Origin: Chitinophagales bacterium | GTDB taxonomy: Bacteria > Bacteroidota > Bacteroidia > Chitinophagales > JADIYW01 | Reading direction: 5' to 3' | DNA: 64,000 nucleotides | NCBI GenBank assembly: GCA_023957245.1 | Contig: JAMLHJ010000002.1 | Span: 62,001-126,000 of the forward strand | Shown: one piece after another, positions 26,178 to 35,299 of the stretch | How the letters are laid out: each line of letters starts with the position of its first letter | Position numbering within the stretch: position 1 is the first letter of the stretch | The notes under the pieces: model-generated | Seen by the model: only the letters and a program-made list of their open reading frames with translations | Databases searched by the model: none | What the model was told of the DNA's origin: nothing | Translations under genes and position numbers: made by a program

Positions 26178-26232
26178 TCTGGATTTTATCATGATATAGA
26201 ACACATTGTTTTTATTACCTTTAACGTAAAAG

Positions 26233-26478
26233 TTGAAGATGAAGACAATAGTGGATTTACTTAATAAATTTTGTTCAAAATTGAATGAAGGATTATTAAG
26301 TGAGAAGGATATTATACTGAATCGTTTATCTAGCTGGGCAATGTTGCTTAAAGTCTGTATTTTAAAGGTCGGAAATTATTGTTTTTTTACAATCGATAAT
26401 ATTGTTGAAAGAAGAGCGAATACTCCTTGTATAGGATTGTCTGTTGAGTATTGTGGAATTCAAAATTGTAAAAAATGA
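26233..26478 (+). CDS. Small protein of unknown function overlapping polA
   Basis: An 81-residue open frame with ATG at 26233. It has a helical first half (VDLLNKFCSKLNEGLLSEKDIILNRLSSW), a hydrophobic strand pair (VGNYCFFTIDNIVERR) and a C-terminus with three Cys (CIGLSVEYCGIQNCKK). Its stop overlaps the polA start in an ATGA arrangement. That favours real, coupled translation, but chance cannot be excluded. No family is recognised. Confidence 0.45.
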   Translation: MKMKTIVDLLNKFCSKLNEGLLSEKDIILNRLSSWAMLLKVCILKVGNYCFFTIDNIVERRANTPCIGLSVEYCGIQNCKK

Positions 26479-29249
26479 GCCAACCTACTTTATATCTTTT
26501 TGATTCGTTTGCATTGATTTTCAGGGCATATTTTGCAATGGGGAAAAATCCATTGATAAATTCTAAAGGTCAAAATGTTTCTGCTATTTCAGGATTTACA
26601 AGTACTTTATTTGATATTATTCAGAATAAGAAACCGACCTATTTGGCTTGTGCTTTTGATGCAGCATATATTACAGATCGTCAAGTAGAGTATGATTTTT
26701 ATAAAGCCAATAGGCAAGAAACTCCTGAAGATATCAAGACATCTATTCCTTATATAAAGCAAATTGTGGAAGCCTTCAATGTTCCTATTTTGGAAGTCAA
26801 TGGATATGAAGCTGACGACCTTATAGGGACAATTGCTCGTCAGGCGGAAGCTGATGGAATTCAAGTATTTATGGTGACACCTGATAAGGATATGACACAA
26901 TTGGTGACTGAGAATATCTTTGTTTATAAACCACCATATATGGGCAATCCTTATGAAATATTGGGGCCAAAGGAAGTTTGTGAGAAATGGGAAGTTAAAG
27001 ATCCTCTTCAAGTAATAGATATTTTAGGACTATGGGGTGATGCTGTAGATAATATTCCAGGAGTGAAAGGTGTGGGAGAAAAGACTGCCAAAAAGTTGAT
27101 TCAAGAGTATGGCTCAATGGAAAATATTTATACTCATCTTGATGAAATCAAAGGTTCGCTAAAAGATAAATTGGAAGCCAGCAAAGAAATGGCTTTTGTG
27201 TCCAAGCAATTGGCAACCATCGTCGTTGATGCTCCAATTAATTTTGATAAAGATAGTTTTCTTGTAAAAGAACCGAATAAAGATATTCTTTCATCAATTT
27301 TTGCTGACCTTGAATTTAGAACGCTCGGTAAGCGAATTTTAGGAGAGCAGTTTTCTGTTTTGAAAAAAGTGGACAATTCAGGTCAGATGTCTTTGTTTGG
27401 AAATGATGGTGAAGTTGCTCCTATTGTTGAAGAACAAGCTGCTAACAATATTAAGAATGTTGAACATCAGTATGAGTTGATATTAACTGCCACAGAATTG
27501 AGAGCGTTTTTAGATGAAGCGAGATCAATTGGAAGATTTGCTATTGATACAGAAACGACTGGTATTGACCCGATGGACTGTGATTTGGTGGGGATTTCTA
27601 TCAGTTTAGTATCTTCAAAAGCATTTTATATTCCTTGGGCTCAAGTCAATCAAGCAGAATTCAAATTGATTTTCAACGAATATTTATCAGATAATTCTAT
27701 AGAAAAAATCGGTCAAAATATCAAATATGACATACTTGTACTCGGTCAAAATGGAATAAATATTGAAACTCCATTTTTTGATACGATGGTGGCGCATTAT
27801 CTCATCAATCCAGATACTAAACACAATATGGATTTTTTGGCGGAGACTTATTTGAACTATACACCTGTCCCTATTGAAGAATTAATAGGTAAAAAAGGGC
27901 CTAAGCAATTGAATATGTCTGAAGTGGATTTGGATATTGTCAAGGAGTATGCTGCTGAAGATGCTGATATCACATTGCAATTGTCGAAACCTATTCGTGA
28001 GGAGCTTCAATCCAATGAATATACTAAATTGTATAGTGAGATTGAAGGTCCATTGATACCTGTATTAGCAGAGATGGAGCGTTCAGGAGTGGCTATTGAC
28101 ACCCAATTTCTGAAAGCATATTCCGAATCTTTGAATGTCGAGTTGATAGATGTCGAAAAACAGATTTTTGATATGGCAGGTATTCATTTCAATATGGATT
28201 CACCTAAGCAATTGGGGGAAGTATTATTTGAGCACATGAAAATTCCTTATCAAGGGAAAAAAACCAAAACAGGTCAATATTCAACCAATGAGGAAACGCT
28301 TCAAAAACTTGCGAACGACCAACCAATTATTGCTCAAATATTGGACTATAGAGAAATGAGGAAATTGAAATCTACTTATGTTGATGCATTACCCAATCTT
28401 ATTAATCCAAGAACAGGACTGTTGCATACTACATTCAATCAGACGATAGTAGCGACAGGTAGGTTGAGTTCGACCAATCCCAATCTTCAAAATATTCCTA
28501 TCCGTACAGAGAGAGGTAAAGAAATCAGGAAAGCATTTATTGCACGTGGCGAGCATCGAAAAATTCTTTCAGCGGATTATTCACAAATAGAATTAAGAAT
28601 CATCGCTTCTTTAAGTGAAGACCCAAGTATGGTGACAGCTTTTGAGCAAGGACAAGATATCCATGCTGCGACCGCTGCCAATGTTTACAATGTTCCTTTG
28701 TCAGAAGTTTCCAGCACTATGAGAAGGAATGCTAAGATGGTTAATTTTGGAATTATTTATGGCATTTCTGCATTTGGATTGGCTCAGAGATTGGGGATTG
28801 ATAGAACAGAAGCCGCTGGATTGATAGAACAATATTTTGTCAAGTATCCAGGTATTAAACAATATATGGATGACTCGATTCAATTTGCCAAAAAGCATGG
28901 TTATGTGCAGACAATCTGTGGACGTAGAAGATATTTGCGAGATATCAATTCAGGCAATTTTACAGTCAGAGGATTTGCAGAACGAAATGCTATCAATGCA
29001 CCTATTCAAGGGTCGGCCGCCGATATGATAAAACTAGCGATGATAAATATCTACTCCAAAATGAGAAATGAAAATCTTCAATCTCAGATAATTCTTCAGG
29101 TGCATGACGAATTGTTATTCGATGTATATGCTGATGAAATGGATATTTTAAATGAAATTGTGCATTTTGAGATGAAAAATGCATTAAAATTGAATGTTCC
29201 AATAGAAATTGGAATAGGAATTGGAGAGAATTGGCTAGAAGCTCATTAA
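26475..29249 (+). CDS. polA: DNA polymerase I
   Basis: Gap-filling polymerase for Okazaki-fragment maturation and repair. Three domains are visible in 924 residues. The 5' nuclease (1-290) has YEADDLIGTIA, TPDKDMTQLV and the DNA-binding HhH segment. The 3'-5' exonuclease has FAIDTETTGIDP near residue 355, with its Asp and Glu kept. The polymerase has motif A SADYSQIELRIIASL, motif B RRNAKMVNFGIIYGISAFGL and motif C LQVHDELLFDV. All catalytic residues look intact, so proofreading is likely active. The ATG at 26475 overlaps the small upstream gene. Confidence 0.97.
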   Translation: MSQPTLYLFDSFALIFRAYFAMGKNPLINSKGQNVSAISGFTSTLFDIIQNKKPTYLACAFDAAYITDRQVEYDFYKANRQETPEDIKTSIPYIKQIVEAFNVPILEVNGYEADDLIGTIARQAEADGIQVFMVTPDKDMTQLVTENIFVYKPPYMGNPYEILGPKEVCEKWEVKDPLQVIDILGLWGDAVDNIPGVKGVGEKTAKKLIQEYGSMENIYTHLDEIKGSLKDKLEASKEMAFVSKQLATIVVDAPINFDKDSFLVKEPNKDILSSIFADLEFRTLGKRILGEQFSVLKKVDNSGQMSLFGNDGEVAPIVEEQAANNIKNVEHQYELILTATELRAFLDEARSIGRFAIDTETTGIDPMDCDLVGISISLVSSKAFYIPWAQVNQAEFKLIFNEYLSDNSIEKIGQNIKYDILVLGQNGINIETPFFDTMVAHYLINPDTKHNMDFLAETYLNYTPVPIEELIGKKGPKQLNMSEVDLDIVKEYAAEDADITLQLSKPIREELQSNEYTKLYSEIEGPLIPVLAEMERSGVAIDTQFLKAYSESLNVELIDVEKQIFDMAGIHFNMDSPKQLGEVLFEHMKIPYQGKKTKTGQYSTNEETLQKLANDQPIIAQILDYREMRKLKSTYVDALPNLINPRTGLLHTTFNQTIVATGRLSSTNPNLQNIPIRTERGKEIRKAFIARGEHRKILSADYSQIELRIIASLSEDPSMVTAFEQGQDIHAATAANVYNVPLSEVSSTMRRNAKMVNFGIIYGISAFGLAQRLGIDRTEAAGLIEQYFVKYPGIKQYMDDSIQFAKKHGYVQTICGRRRYLRDINSGNFTVRGFAERNAINAPIQGSAADMIKLAMINIYSKMRNENLQSQIILQVHDELLFDVYADEMDILNEIVHFEMKNALKLNVPIEIGIGIGENWLEAH

Positions 29250-29265
29250 GCTTAAATTGTTTATT

Positions 29266-29273
29266 TAAATTTG
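29266..29273 (+). promoter_or_regulatory. Putative -7 promoter box for 29290-30237
   Basis: TAAATTTG, 16 bases before the ATG. Confidence 0.45.
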
Positions 29274-29289
29274 TATAAAAATTGAAATT

Positions 29290-30237
29290 ATGTTGAAAAG
29301 ACTTACATCATTAATTATTGCAGTAGCATTTTCATTTTCTTTTGCTTTAGCACAACAATATAACTTTGTTGTCAATGAAGTAGAACAGACTATCAGCCAA
29401 GGGCAACAAACTGGTTTGGAAGTATTTATTCCCGAAGCTCAATTAAAAAACGTCCAATCTGCATTGGCTAAATGGACAAAAACAAATAAAGGGAAATATG
29501 TAGCCTCTAAAAAAAGTGCAGAAATTTTCCAAGACAATGTGCTTTTGAGCACTGTAAGTGAAAATACAGTAGATATGTACACTGTATTGACTCAACAAAA
29601 AGAAGGCGTGAAATTACAGACTTTTGTTGATTTGGGAGGAGTGTTTTTAAGTTCAGCAGGTCATCCTCAAGCTTTTACAGCTATGGAAGCGGTATTGATT
29701 GATTTTGCTCGTGCACAATTAGTTTCCAAAGTAGAAGGTGATATTAAAACTGAAGAAAGTCATCTGAAAAAATTAGTCTCAGAATTAAAAACACTTGGAA
29801 AGCAAAATGATGGTTATCATAAAGATATTGCTAGCAATAAATCTAATATCAGCAAGCAAGAACAAGCTATGGCTAAAAATGAGATAGACCAAAAAAGCAA
29901 AGAGCAACAAATCTCTATTCAACAACAAATCCTTCTTGAAGTAAGACAAAAAAGAAGCACAATGGCTGTTGGTATTGATAAGGATAGTCAAAAACTTTTG
30001 GACAATCAGGTGAAAACAGAAGAGAAAAATTTGAAATCTTTTGAATCTCAATTGAGCAAACTTAAAAGCGAATACACTTCTTCTATCAAATCTATCGAAA
30101 AAAGCAAAAGTACAATTGCTCAAAGAGAGCAGGATATCATCAAGAATGAAGAAGACCAAAAAACAAAACAACAACAGATTGAATTGCAGAAACAAATAAT
30201 TGATGCAATTAAAACAAAGAGAAGTAATATTAACTAA
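29290..30237 (+). CDS. Secreted coiled-coil protein of unknown function
   Basis: A 315-residue protein with a signal peptide (LIIAVAFSFSFALAQ). Residues about 20-145 form a compact region (GLEVFIPEAQLKNVQSALAKW, VSENTVDMYTVLTQQ, LQTFVDLGGVFLSSAGHPQA). The rest is a continuous charged coiled coil with an internal duplication: two halves end in similar blocks NEIDQKSKEQQISIQQQILL and NEEDQKTKQQQIELQKQII. A periplasmic scaffold role is possible. It has its own promoter and terminator, hence monocistronic. Confidence 0.78.
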   Translation: MLKRLTSLIIAVAFSFSFALAQQYNFVVNEVEQTISQGQQTGLEVFIPEAQLKNVQSALAKWTKTNKGKYVASKKSAEIFQDNVLLSTVSENTVDMYTVLTQQKEGVKLQTFVDLGGVFLSSAGHPQAFTAMEAVLIDFARAQLVSKVEGDIKTEESHLKKLVSELKTLGKQNDGYHKDIASNKSNISKQEQAMAKNEIDQKSKEQQISIQQQILLEVRQKRSTMAVGIDKDSQKLLDNQVKTEEKNLKSFESQLSKLKSEYTSSIKSIEKSKSTIAQREQDIIKNEEDQKTKQQQIELQKQIIDAIKTKRSNIN

Positions 30238-30260
30238 ACTCTAAAAAGTTAAATTTTATA

Positions 30261-30290
30261 GGCACTATCTTTAGAGGTAGTGCCAATTTT
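30261..30290 (+). terminator. Terminator after the coiled-coil gene
   Basis: GGCACTA (30261-30267) pairs with TAGTGCC (30278-30284), followed by AATTTTT. Confidence 0.82.
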
Positions 30291-30298
30291 TATATTTG
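30291..30298 (+). promoter_or_regulatory. Putative -7 promoter box for 30305-31366
   Basis: TATATTTG touches the terminator on its left and lies 6 bases before the ATG at 30305, implying a nearly leaderless transcript. Confidence 0.45.
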
Positions 30299-30304
30299 TG
30301 AGCT

Positions 30305-31366
30305 ATGCAACAACATTTAGTATTATGGGGCTCAATCGGGACAGACAGAAAAGCCCTTTTGGCCATATATTTAGAAGAAGAAAAAAACCAAGTGGTCATA
30401 CATGCTTTCCCAAAAGATCAGGCAGATGACAATTTGCAGAATCAACTTTTTGCATGGAAAAATGGAGCTTCTTTTGATTTTTCTAAAAATGACTTAGTAT
30501 GGTATGTAGATGCCAACGGAGAAAGTATTTTGCCACGAGAAGTTCGTGTAGATAAACCAGAGATTATTCAGCGAGTACAGGATACTTGGGGAAAGCTCTT
30601 GATGAGTTCCAAGCTTTTTAAAGTCTGTAAAGAAGAGATTGTCCTTCATAAATTATTTGTCACATCTTCGCAAGCATATAGTCAAGAACTATGGAATAAA
30701 ACGACTGACTTGTGGAAGAAGTATTCCAATATGTTTAGAGACCAAGAATTAACTTGGGAACAAAAAGAACTACTTAAAGCTGAAGTAGATGAAACTTTTG
30801 AGGTTTTAAAAGCAGAAAAAAGAAAATCTGTTGATGAAGATAAAGCACAGTCTAAAGTTTTGATTAAGGAGTTTGAAAAACAAATAGAAAATCAAAAATC
30901 ATTGCTCATTTATCCTGAAGAATGGCCAAAAATTCATGATGAATTAAGAAAAATTCATGGTGAATTGAAGACATCTCCTCTTAAAATGCAAGACAAGAAA
31001 GCGTTTTTTGATAAAATAGATGAAATATATCAATCTTTAAAATCGTATAAAAAAACTCAAAATGCCACTCACACGAGAGAAAGATTGGATAAATTGGGTA
31101 AGATTTTGAACGGAATTGAAACAACTTTAGAAAAGGATAAAATCAGTCTTGCTCAACAACAAGAGAAAATAGCATTTTATACCAAAGGGAAAAATTCGGG
31201 AAGTTCTTGGGGTGGATTGCTCGAATCTATTCAGCAAAGAATAACTGAAAAAGAAGCTAAAGTTGCAGATATCAAAAAGACTATTTCAGAATTAGAACAT
31301 CGATTAAAACCTAAAGTGAAGAATGAGGATACTTCTGAAAAAGGAGAAGAGGCTTCACCTGAATAA
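30305..31366 (+). CDS. Cytoplasmic helical protein of unknown function
   Basis: A 353-residue protein without signal peptide. The first 100 residues form a small globular part ([35 protein letters not shown]). From about 110 on it is helical and highly charged ([22 protein letters not shown]; later [19 protein letters not shown]), reminiscent of DUF349-type helical bundles without a firm match. The last residues are acidic. It lies 5 bases upstream of rnhB and is probably co-transcribed. Confidence 0.7.
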   Translation: MQQHLVLWGSIGTDRKALLAIYLEEEKNQVVIHAFPKDQADDNLQNQLFAWKNGASFDFSKNDLVWYVDANGESILPREVRVDKPEIIQRVQDTWGKLLMSSKLFKVCKEEIVLHKLFVTSSQAYSQELWNKTTDLWKKYSNMFRDQELTWEQKELLKAEVDETFEVLKAEKRKSVDEDKAQSKVLIKEFEKQIENQKSLLIYPEEWPKIHDELRKIHGELKTSPLKMQDKKAFFDKIDEIYQSLKSYKKTQNATHTRERLDKLGKILNGIETTLEKDKISLAQQQEKIAFYTKGKNSGSSWGGLLESIQQRITEKEAKVADIKKTISELEHRLKPKVKNEDTSEKGEEASPE

Positions 31367-31371
31367 GATTC

Positions 31372-31977
31372 ATGCTGGATTTTTATCGCATAGAAAATAA
31401 AATTATCTGTGGCTGCGATGAAGCAGGAAGAGGCTGTTTGGCTGGTCCTGTTGTTGCAGCCGCTGTTATTTTGCCAGATGGATATTCGCATCCTATTTTA
31501 AATGATTCCAAGCAGGTCAAAGAAAGAGATAGGAATATTCTTAGAGAAGATATTTTAAAGCATGCTATTTCTTACGGTATCGGTGTGGTAAGTCATACAG
31601 AAATTGACCAAATCAATATTTTGAAAGCCTCTTTTCTAGCCATGCATAGAGCGATAGAACAATTGTCTATACGCCCAGAATGGTTGATTATTGATGGGAA
31701 TAAATTTGCTCCATATCCAAATATTCATCACCAATGTATCGTCAAAGGAGATAGTAAATATACACAGATTGCTGCTGCTTCGATTTTAGCCAAAACGTAT
31801 AGAGATGAGTTAATGCAACAATTGTCTTTAGATTATCCTTATTATCAATGGGAGATTAATAAAGGCTATCCTACTTCTTCACATCGAGAGGCAATCAAAA
31901 AATATGGTCCATGTGAATATCATAGGATGAGTTTTCGCCTTTTGAAGCCTGAAGAAGACAATAGTCTTTGGCTTTAG
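31372..31977 (+). CDS. rnhB: Ribonuclease HII
   Basis: Cleaves the RNA strand of RNA-DNA hybrids and starts removal of single ribonucleotides from DNA. The 201-residue protein has the RNase HII opening [20 protein letters not shown] (Asp and Glu of the metal site), the mid motif [10 protein letters not shown] and [21 protein letters not shown] with its Asp. [15 protein letters not shown] is near the end. All catalytic acidic residues are present; length is typical. Confidence 0.96.
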   Translation: MLDFYRIENKIICGCDEAGRGCLAGPVVAAAVILPDGYSHPILNDSKQVKERDRNILREDILKHAISYGIGVVSHTEIDQINILKASFLAMHRAIEQLSIRPEWLIIDGNKFAPYPNIHHQCIVKGDSKYTQIAAASILAKTYRDELMQQLSLDYPYYQWEINKGYPTSSHREAIKKYGPCEYHRMSFRLLKPEEDNSLWL

Positions 31978-32072
31978 TCTAAACTACACTTTTTAGTGTG
32001 AGCCCTATTTTAGGACATGACACTTTCGAGAACTAGAAACACTAACATTCAACCTTGTATAAAAGTTCAATA

Positions 32073-32099
32073 GAAGGACTTCACCCGCTCTATTGCCAA
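32073..32099 (+). repeat. Border segment resembling the left border of the methyltransferase cassette
   Basis: The 27 bases 32073-32099 match 1829-1855 at 21 of 27 ungapped positions (shared pattern GAAG.ACTT.AC.CGCT.T.TTGC.AA). Both segments lie just past the stop codon of a leftward accessory nuclease-type gene. Confidence 0.5.
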
Positions 32100-32103
32100 T
32101 TTG

Positions 32104-33039
32104 TTAATCTTCGTTGTCTAATAATTTGTTTAGCTCATTTTCAAGTTGTTGTTTGTCGGGTAGATAAAGTTGATATTTGCTGACAAAAAGTTGATTATCA
32201 ATCCTATCAGTTGCATATTCTACCAAAATATTGTGTTTTGAAGCACCTAAAACAATTCCAATTGGTGGATTGTCGCCTTCTGTGCTTTGCTCTTTACGAA
32301 AATAGTTGAGATACAAATTCATCTGCCCTACGTCTTGGTGAGATACTTCGCCTCGTTTCAAGTCAATTAGTACAAAACATTTCAAAATACGATGATAGAA
32401 TACCAAATCAACATAAAAATGTTTTCCGCCTATTGAAATTCGGTATTGTCTTTTTTCAAACGTAAAACCTTTCCCAAGTTCCAACAAAAAGTGTTGTAGG
32501 TTAGAAATTAATTTTTCTTCCAATTCGCCTTCAAGGTATTGATGGTTTTCGTGAATGTCTAAAAACTCTAACACATAAGGATCTTTCAAAATGTCTTCCG
32601 ATTTTTGAATTTCCTGACCTTGTTCTGAAAGTTCTAAAACACCTTTCTTATCTTTACTCAATGCCAAACGATGAAAAAGCATACTTTTCATTTGTCGTTT
32701 CAACTCTCGAACACTCCAATTTTCTTTATCTGATTGTTTTGTGTAAAAACTGATTTCGAGGTCGCTGTCGGATTTTAGAATTTCAATGTAGTGACTCCAG
32801 CTTAATTTTAGTTGAATTTCAGAATTTTCAAATTGTCCAGACAGTGTCTGGATTTTTGAGATACGCAGGTAAAATTGTCTAATTTGAAACACATTGGAAC
32901 GGCTAAATCCTTTTCCGTAATGTTCTGAAAGGTCTTTGGCAAGTTGGTCTAAAAGCTGTGTGCCATAATCCGCTTTTTCTTTTCCGCCTTGCTCAAATTC
33001 AACAATATGTTTACCAATTAACCAATATGTTTGCACCAA
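32104..33039 (-). CDS. PDDEXK nuclease of the DUF1016 (YhcG) family, N-terminus interrupted
   Basis: The 311-codon open frame starts at a TTG (33039) with a GTG directly after it. It covers most of a DUF1016 protein. The N-terminal recognition part has TYWLIGKHIVEFEQGG, YGTQLLDQLAKDLSEHYGKG and LSWSHYIEIL. The C-terminal PD-(D/E)xK nuclease has GKHFYVDLVFYH and VLIDLKRGEVSHQDVGQM. In-frame codons upstream continue the family's N-terminus but are broken by TAA at 33079-33081, so the gene is either a shortened protein or a pseudogene. YhcG-type proteins are defence-associated or occur with type I restriction. It sits alone between rnhB and a lipoprotein gene. Confidence 0.72.
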   Translation of the reverse strand: MVQTYWLIGKHIVEFEQGGKEKADYGTQLLDQLAKDLSEHYGKGFSRSNVFQIRQFYLRISKIQTLSGQFENSEIQLKLSWSHYIEILKSDSDLEISFYTKQSDKENWSVRELKRQMKSMLFHRLALSKDKKGVLELSEQGQEIQKSEDILKDPYVLEFLDIHENHQYLEGELEEKLISNLQHFLLELGKGFTFEKRQYRISIGGKHFYVDLVFYHRILKCFVLIDLKRGEVSHQDVGQMNLYLNYFRKEQSTEGDNPPIGIVLGASKHNILVEYATDRIDNQLFVSKYQLYLPDKQQLENELNKLLDNED

Positions 33040-33078
33040 AATAGTATTTACCGATTGTGTTGTTCGTTCTCTACCTTT

Positions 33079-33138
33079 TTATAGTAAAGAACCGATTTCA
33101 TTGATTAGATTGGTATATTTTGATTGCTCTATATTCAC
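33079..33138 (-). pseudogene. 5' remnant of the DUF1016 gene beyond an in-frame stop
   Basis: Minus-strand codons from GTG at 33138 read VNIEQSKYTNLINEIGSLL, then TAA, then KGRERTTQSVNTILVQTYW without frame change. The residues on both sides of the stop fit the normal DUF1016 start (LINEIG..L..GR...A..VNT). A single nonsense mutation is the simplest reading. Confidence 0.7.
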
Positions 33139-33265
33139 TTTTTTTACTATAAATTTCACTTATAAAGATAGCAAAATTACCTCTCATTAGTTATCGTAAA
33201 GCTATTCAGAATTTGTGAAAACATAGGCTTCCAAGTTGTTTCATCAGATTGTCTGTGCGAAAGTG

Positions 33266-33334
33266 TTAGTCTGTGTATTCTGTCGTTGTTTCTCGCTTCC
33301 CGTAGTTTTTCACTTTAAATTCTTCGAGTGTCAT
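33266..33334 (-). pseudogene. Possible remnant of an HTH antitoxin start
   Basis: The frame MTLEEFKVKNYGKRETTTEYTD followed by a stop resembles the first residues of Bacteroidota XRE-type antitoxins (pattern MTLEEFKDKHYGKRGT). It ends after 22 residues and no HTH follows in any frame I could follow. In-frame codons also extend upstream (LKNGRFRLANATLRED). Evidence is one short motif, so this is weak. Confidence 0.3.
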
Positions 33335-33457
33335 TAAATTTTTATCTTCTCTTAATGTAGCATTTGCAAGTCGAAATCTTCCATTTTTTAAATAGTAATA
33401 TATAGTATTAAGCGTACTAAAATGGAAAAGTTGGAAGAAGAAAGCAATAAGATATAT

Positions 33458-33670
33458 CTATCTCTTCTTTTTGCCTATCCTCACTTCTTGAGGCATGACT
33501 GAAGAGTGAGCTTGTTTCTCAGCTTGTTTCTTGGTGGTAATTCCCTGCTTATTGTCATTGATATTGATTTGCTTTTTTACAGCTTCTGATGCAGGGCACC
33601 CCACTTGCTTATTGCAAGACAAGCTTATTGCCATCAATGCAATTAAAATAATGCTTTTACTCCATTTCAT
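33458..33670 (-). CDS. Small lipoprotein of unknown function
   Basis: A 70-residue protein: signal peptide WSKSIILIALMAISLSC with the lipobox Cys at 19, then NKQVGCPASEAV and a basic, low-complexity tail ending KKKR. The C...GCP spacing after the lipobox resembles the small lipoprotein at 61828-61998 (CKASKKCGCP). It lies about 40 bases from the pyrophosphatase gene, same strand. No function can be assigned. Confidence 0.65.
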   Translation of the reverse strand: MKWSKSIILIALMAISLSCNKQVGCPASEAVKKQININDNKQGITTKKQAEKQAHSSVMPQEVRIGKKKR

Positions 33671-33712
33671 TTAGTGAAGTTAATAAAATGAAATACAATA
33701 TGAAAGCCTCTA

Positions 33713-34327
33713 TTAAAGAGAAAATTTGTCTTGATAATCTATTTGAGAACGATTGATGACTTCATACGCTTCTTCTCTACCATAAGTATGAGTGATTTCG
33801 CAAAGTACAGTAGCTTCTCCAGGTATATTCTTGTATGTCAAGAAGTAATGTTTCAATCTCTTTACGATGGCCTCAGGAAGTTCTGAAATATCATTATAAT
33901 TTTGATAGATTTCATCTTGTACCATGACAGCGATGATTTTGTCATCAGCTTCTCCTTTGTCAATCATTCTGAAACCACCGATTGGCTTGGCTTGGATAAG
34001 AATATTGCCATGAACAATATTTTTTTCGGTCAATACTAATACATCCAATGGGTCTCCATCTCCAGCAATATGAGCTCTACCTGTTTTTTCTGCTGCAAAC
34101 TCTCCAACTTTGTCGCCACAATAAGTTTGAGGAACAAATCCATAGAGAGCAGGAACAATATTTGAAAATTTCTGAGGTCTGTCTATTTTGAGATATCCTG
34201 AATCTTTGTCTATCTCGTATTTAACAGTATCAGAAGGTACTATTTCTATGAATGTCGTTAAAATTTTTGGTGCATTGGCGCCAATAAATACTCCATGCCA
34301 AGGGTGTGCTTTAAATGAATTTGCCAT
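33713..34327 (-). CDS. ppa: Inorganic pyrophosphatase (family I)
   Basis: Hydrolyses pyrophosphate and so pulls biosynthetic reactions forward. The 204 residues carry the family I signature DGDPLDVLVL (three metal-binding Asp), the YGFVPQTYCGDK region, EIDKDSGYLKIDRP and DKIIAVM. It is slightly longer than the E. coli enzyme, as usual for Bacteroidota. A -7 box is directly upstream at 34336. Confidence 0.95.
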   Translation of the reverse strand: MANSFKAHPWHGVFIGANAPKILTTFIEIVPSDTVKYEIDKDSGYLKIDRPQKFSNIVPALYGFVPQTYCGDKVGEFAAEKTGRAHIAGDGDPLDVLVLTEKNIVHGNILIQAKPIGGFRMIDKGEADDKIIAVMVQDEIYQNYNDISELPEAIVKRLKHYFLTYKNIPGEATVLCEITHTYGREEAYEVINRSQIDYQDKFSL

Positions 34328-34335
34328 AAGGGTTG

Positions 34336-34343
34336 CAAAGCTA
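34336..34343 (-). promoter_or_regulatory. Putative -7 promoter box for ppa
   Basis: Minus strand TAGCTTTG, 8 bases upstream of the ATG at 34327. Confidence 0.45.
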
Positions 34344-34412
34344 ATAAACCCAATTGTATTATCTTTGTTCAGATGTAAAAAATAGCAAGACTTAATATAA
34401 TCTTATATTTAG

Positions 34413-35282
34413 CTATGCTTCAACTTTTTTGACACAACTTGGCAAGTAGCCATAATATTTTTTAAAGGCTTGGGTGTAATGTGTAGCATGTTTATATCCA
34501 ACAAGGAATGCAACATCTGTAATGGTATAATTTCTATTTCTTAGTAGAGATTTTGATGCTTCCATTCTGTATTGCAAAGTATATCCATAAACTGTAGTGC
34601 CGAATGTCTCTTTGAAATGTTGTTTCAGATATGCGACATTGGTGCCTGCTTCCTTTGCCAATGAATTTAATGATAAGGGATTTTGAATGTTTTTTTCAAT
34701 GAGAGTACGGATGGTTTGCATCTTTTGAATGTCTTCTTTTCTCATGTGCTTACATTCAGATTTGACTAGTTCTTGGTTTTCCAAATGACTACCTATGATT
34801 TTATATCCACAAGCTTCTAAGAAGAAATCTTTAAACTCTGTTTTGTTATTGGCAGTTTGAATTTCTAGGAGTATTTGAATTTGTTCCAAATTAGTTTTTA
34901 AAGACTCATCTAATAGAAAATTGGACTTTTGGTGCATCAAACTATCTTGAATCCGTTCAATATAGCAACAGACTTTATTGATTTTGTTTAAAAGTAAATG
35001 AGGGTGAAAGTATAAAATTGAGCATTTGCCAGATTTTAAAGCGTTTATCTCATATTTTTCATAAGAACTCAAATACAAGAAAGTATATTCTCCCAAATTA
35101 ATATTTTGTAACTGATGGTCAATTTCTAATGTTATTTCGCCATGAGTAACAAAGATGAATGCTAAAGATTGGCTATAAGGAGAGGATATTGCAAATTGCT
35201 CATTAATATTGAACTCTCTTTCAGTCAATCTGAAATTTTCTTTTTGCAATGGATGAAGGTCTATTTCTTGAAAGGCTTTCAT
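34413..35282 (-). CDS. AraC-family transcriptional regulator
   Basis: A 289-residue regulator. The C-terminal 100 residues hold the two helix-turn-helix motifs: LNSLAKEAGTNVAYLKQHFK, then YTITDVAFLVGYKHATHYTQ and FKKYYGYLPS. The N-terminal 180 residues look like a sensor domain (EITLEIDHQLQNINLGEYTF), possibly a cupin. It is divergent from the TonB-dependent receptor, with a 21-bp tandem repeat between them, so it is the probable regulator of that uptake locus. Similar regulators control siderophore receptors in other bacteria; the inducer here is unknown. Confidence 0.9.
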   Translation of the reverse strand: MKAFQEIDLHPLQKENFRLTEREFNINEQFAISSPYSQSLAFIFVTHGEITLEIDHQLQNINLGEYTFLYLSSYEKYEINALKSGKCSILYFHPHLLLNKINKVCCYIERIQDSLMHQKSNFLLDESLKTNLEQIQILLEIQTANNKTEFKDFFLEACGYKIIGSHLENQELVKSECKHMRKEDIQKMQTIRTLIEKNIQNPLSLNSLAKEAGTNVAYLKQHFKETFGTTVYGYTLQYRMEASKSLLRNRNYTITDVAFLVGYKHATHYTQAFKKYYGYLPSCVKKVEA

Positions 35283-35299
35283 GTCTTATACTTATTTCT

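Larger units (their letters stand above)
33040..33457. other. Intergenic remnant region
   Basis: About 418 bases without an intact gene between the DUF1016 locus and the small lipoprotein. It holds the 5' remnant of the DUF1016 gene and the possible antitoxin fragment. I see no terminal repeats or transposase. Confidence 0.55.

Noticed and set aside
31986-31999. Terminator after rnhB (ACACT/AGTGT hairpin)
   Set aside because: Stem of only 5 bp, and the T-run lies in the loop rather than after the stem; too weak to annotate.
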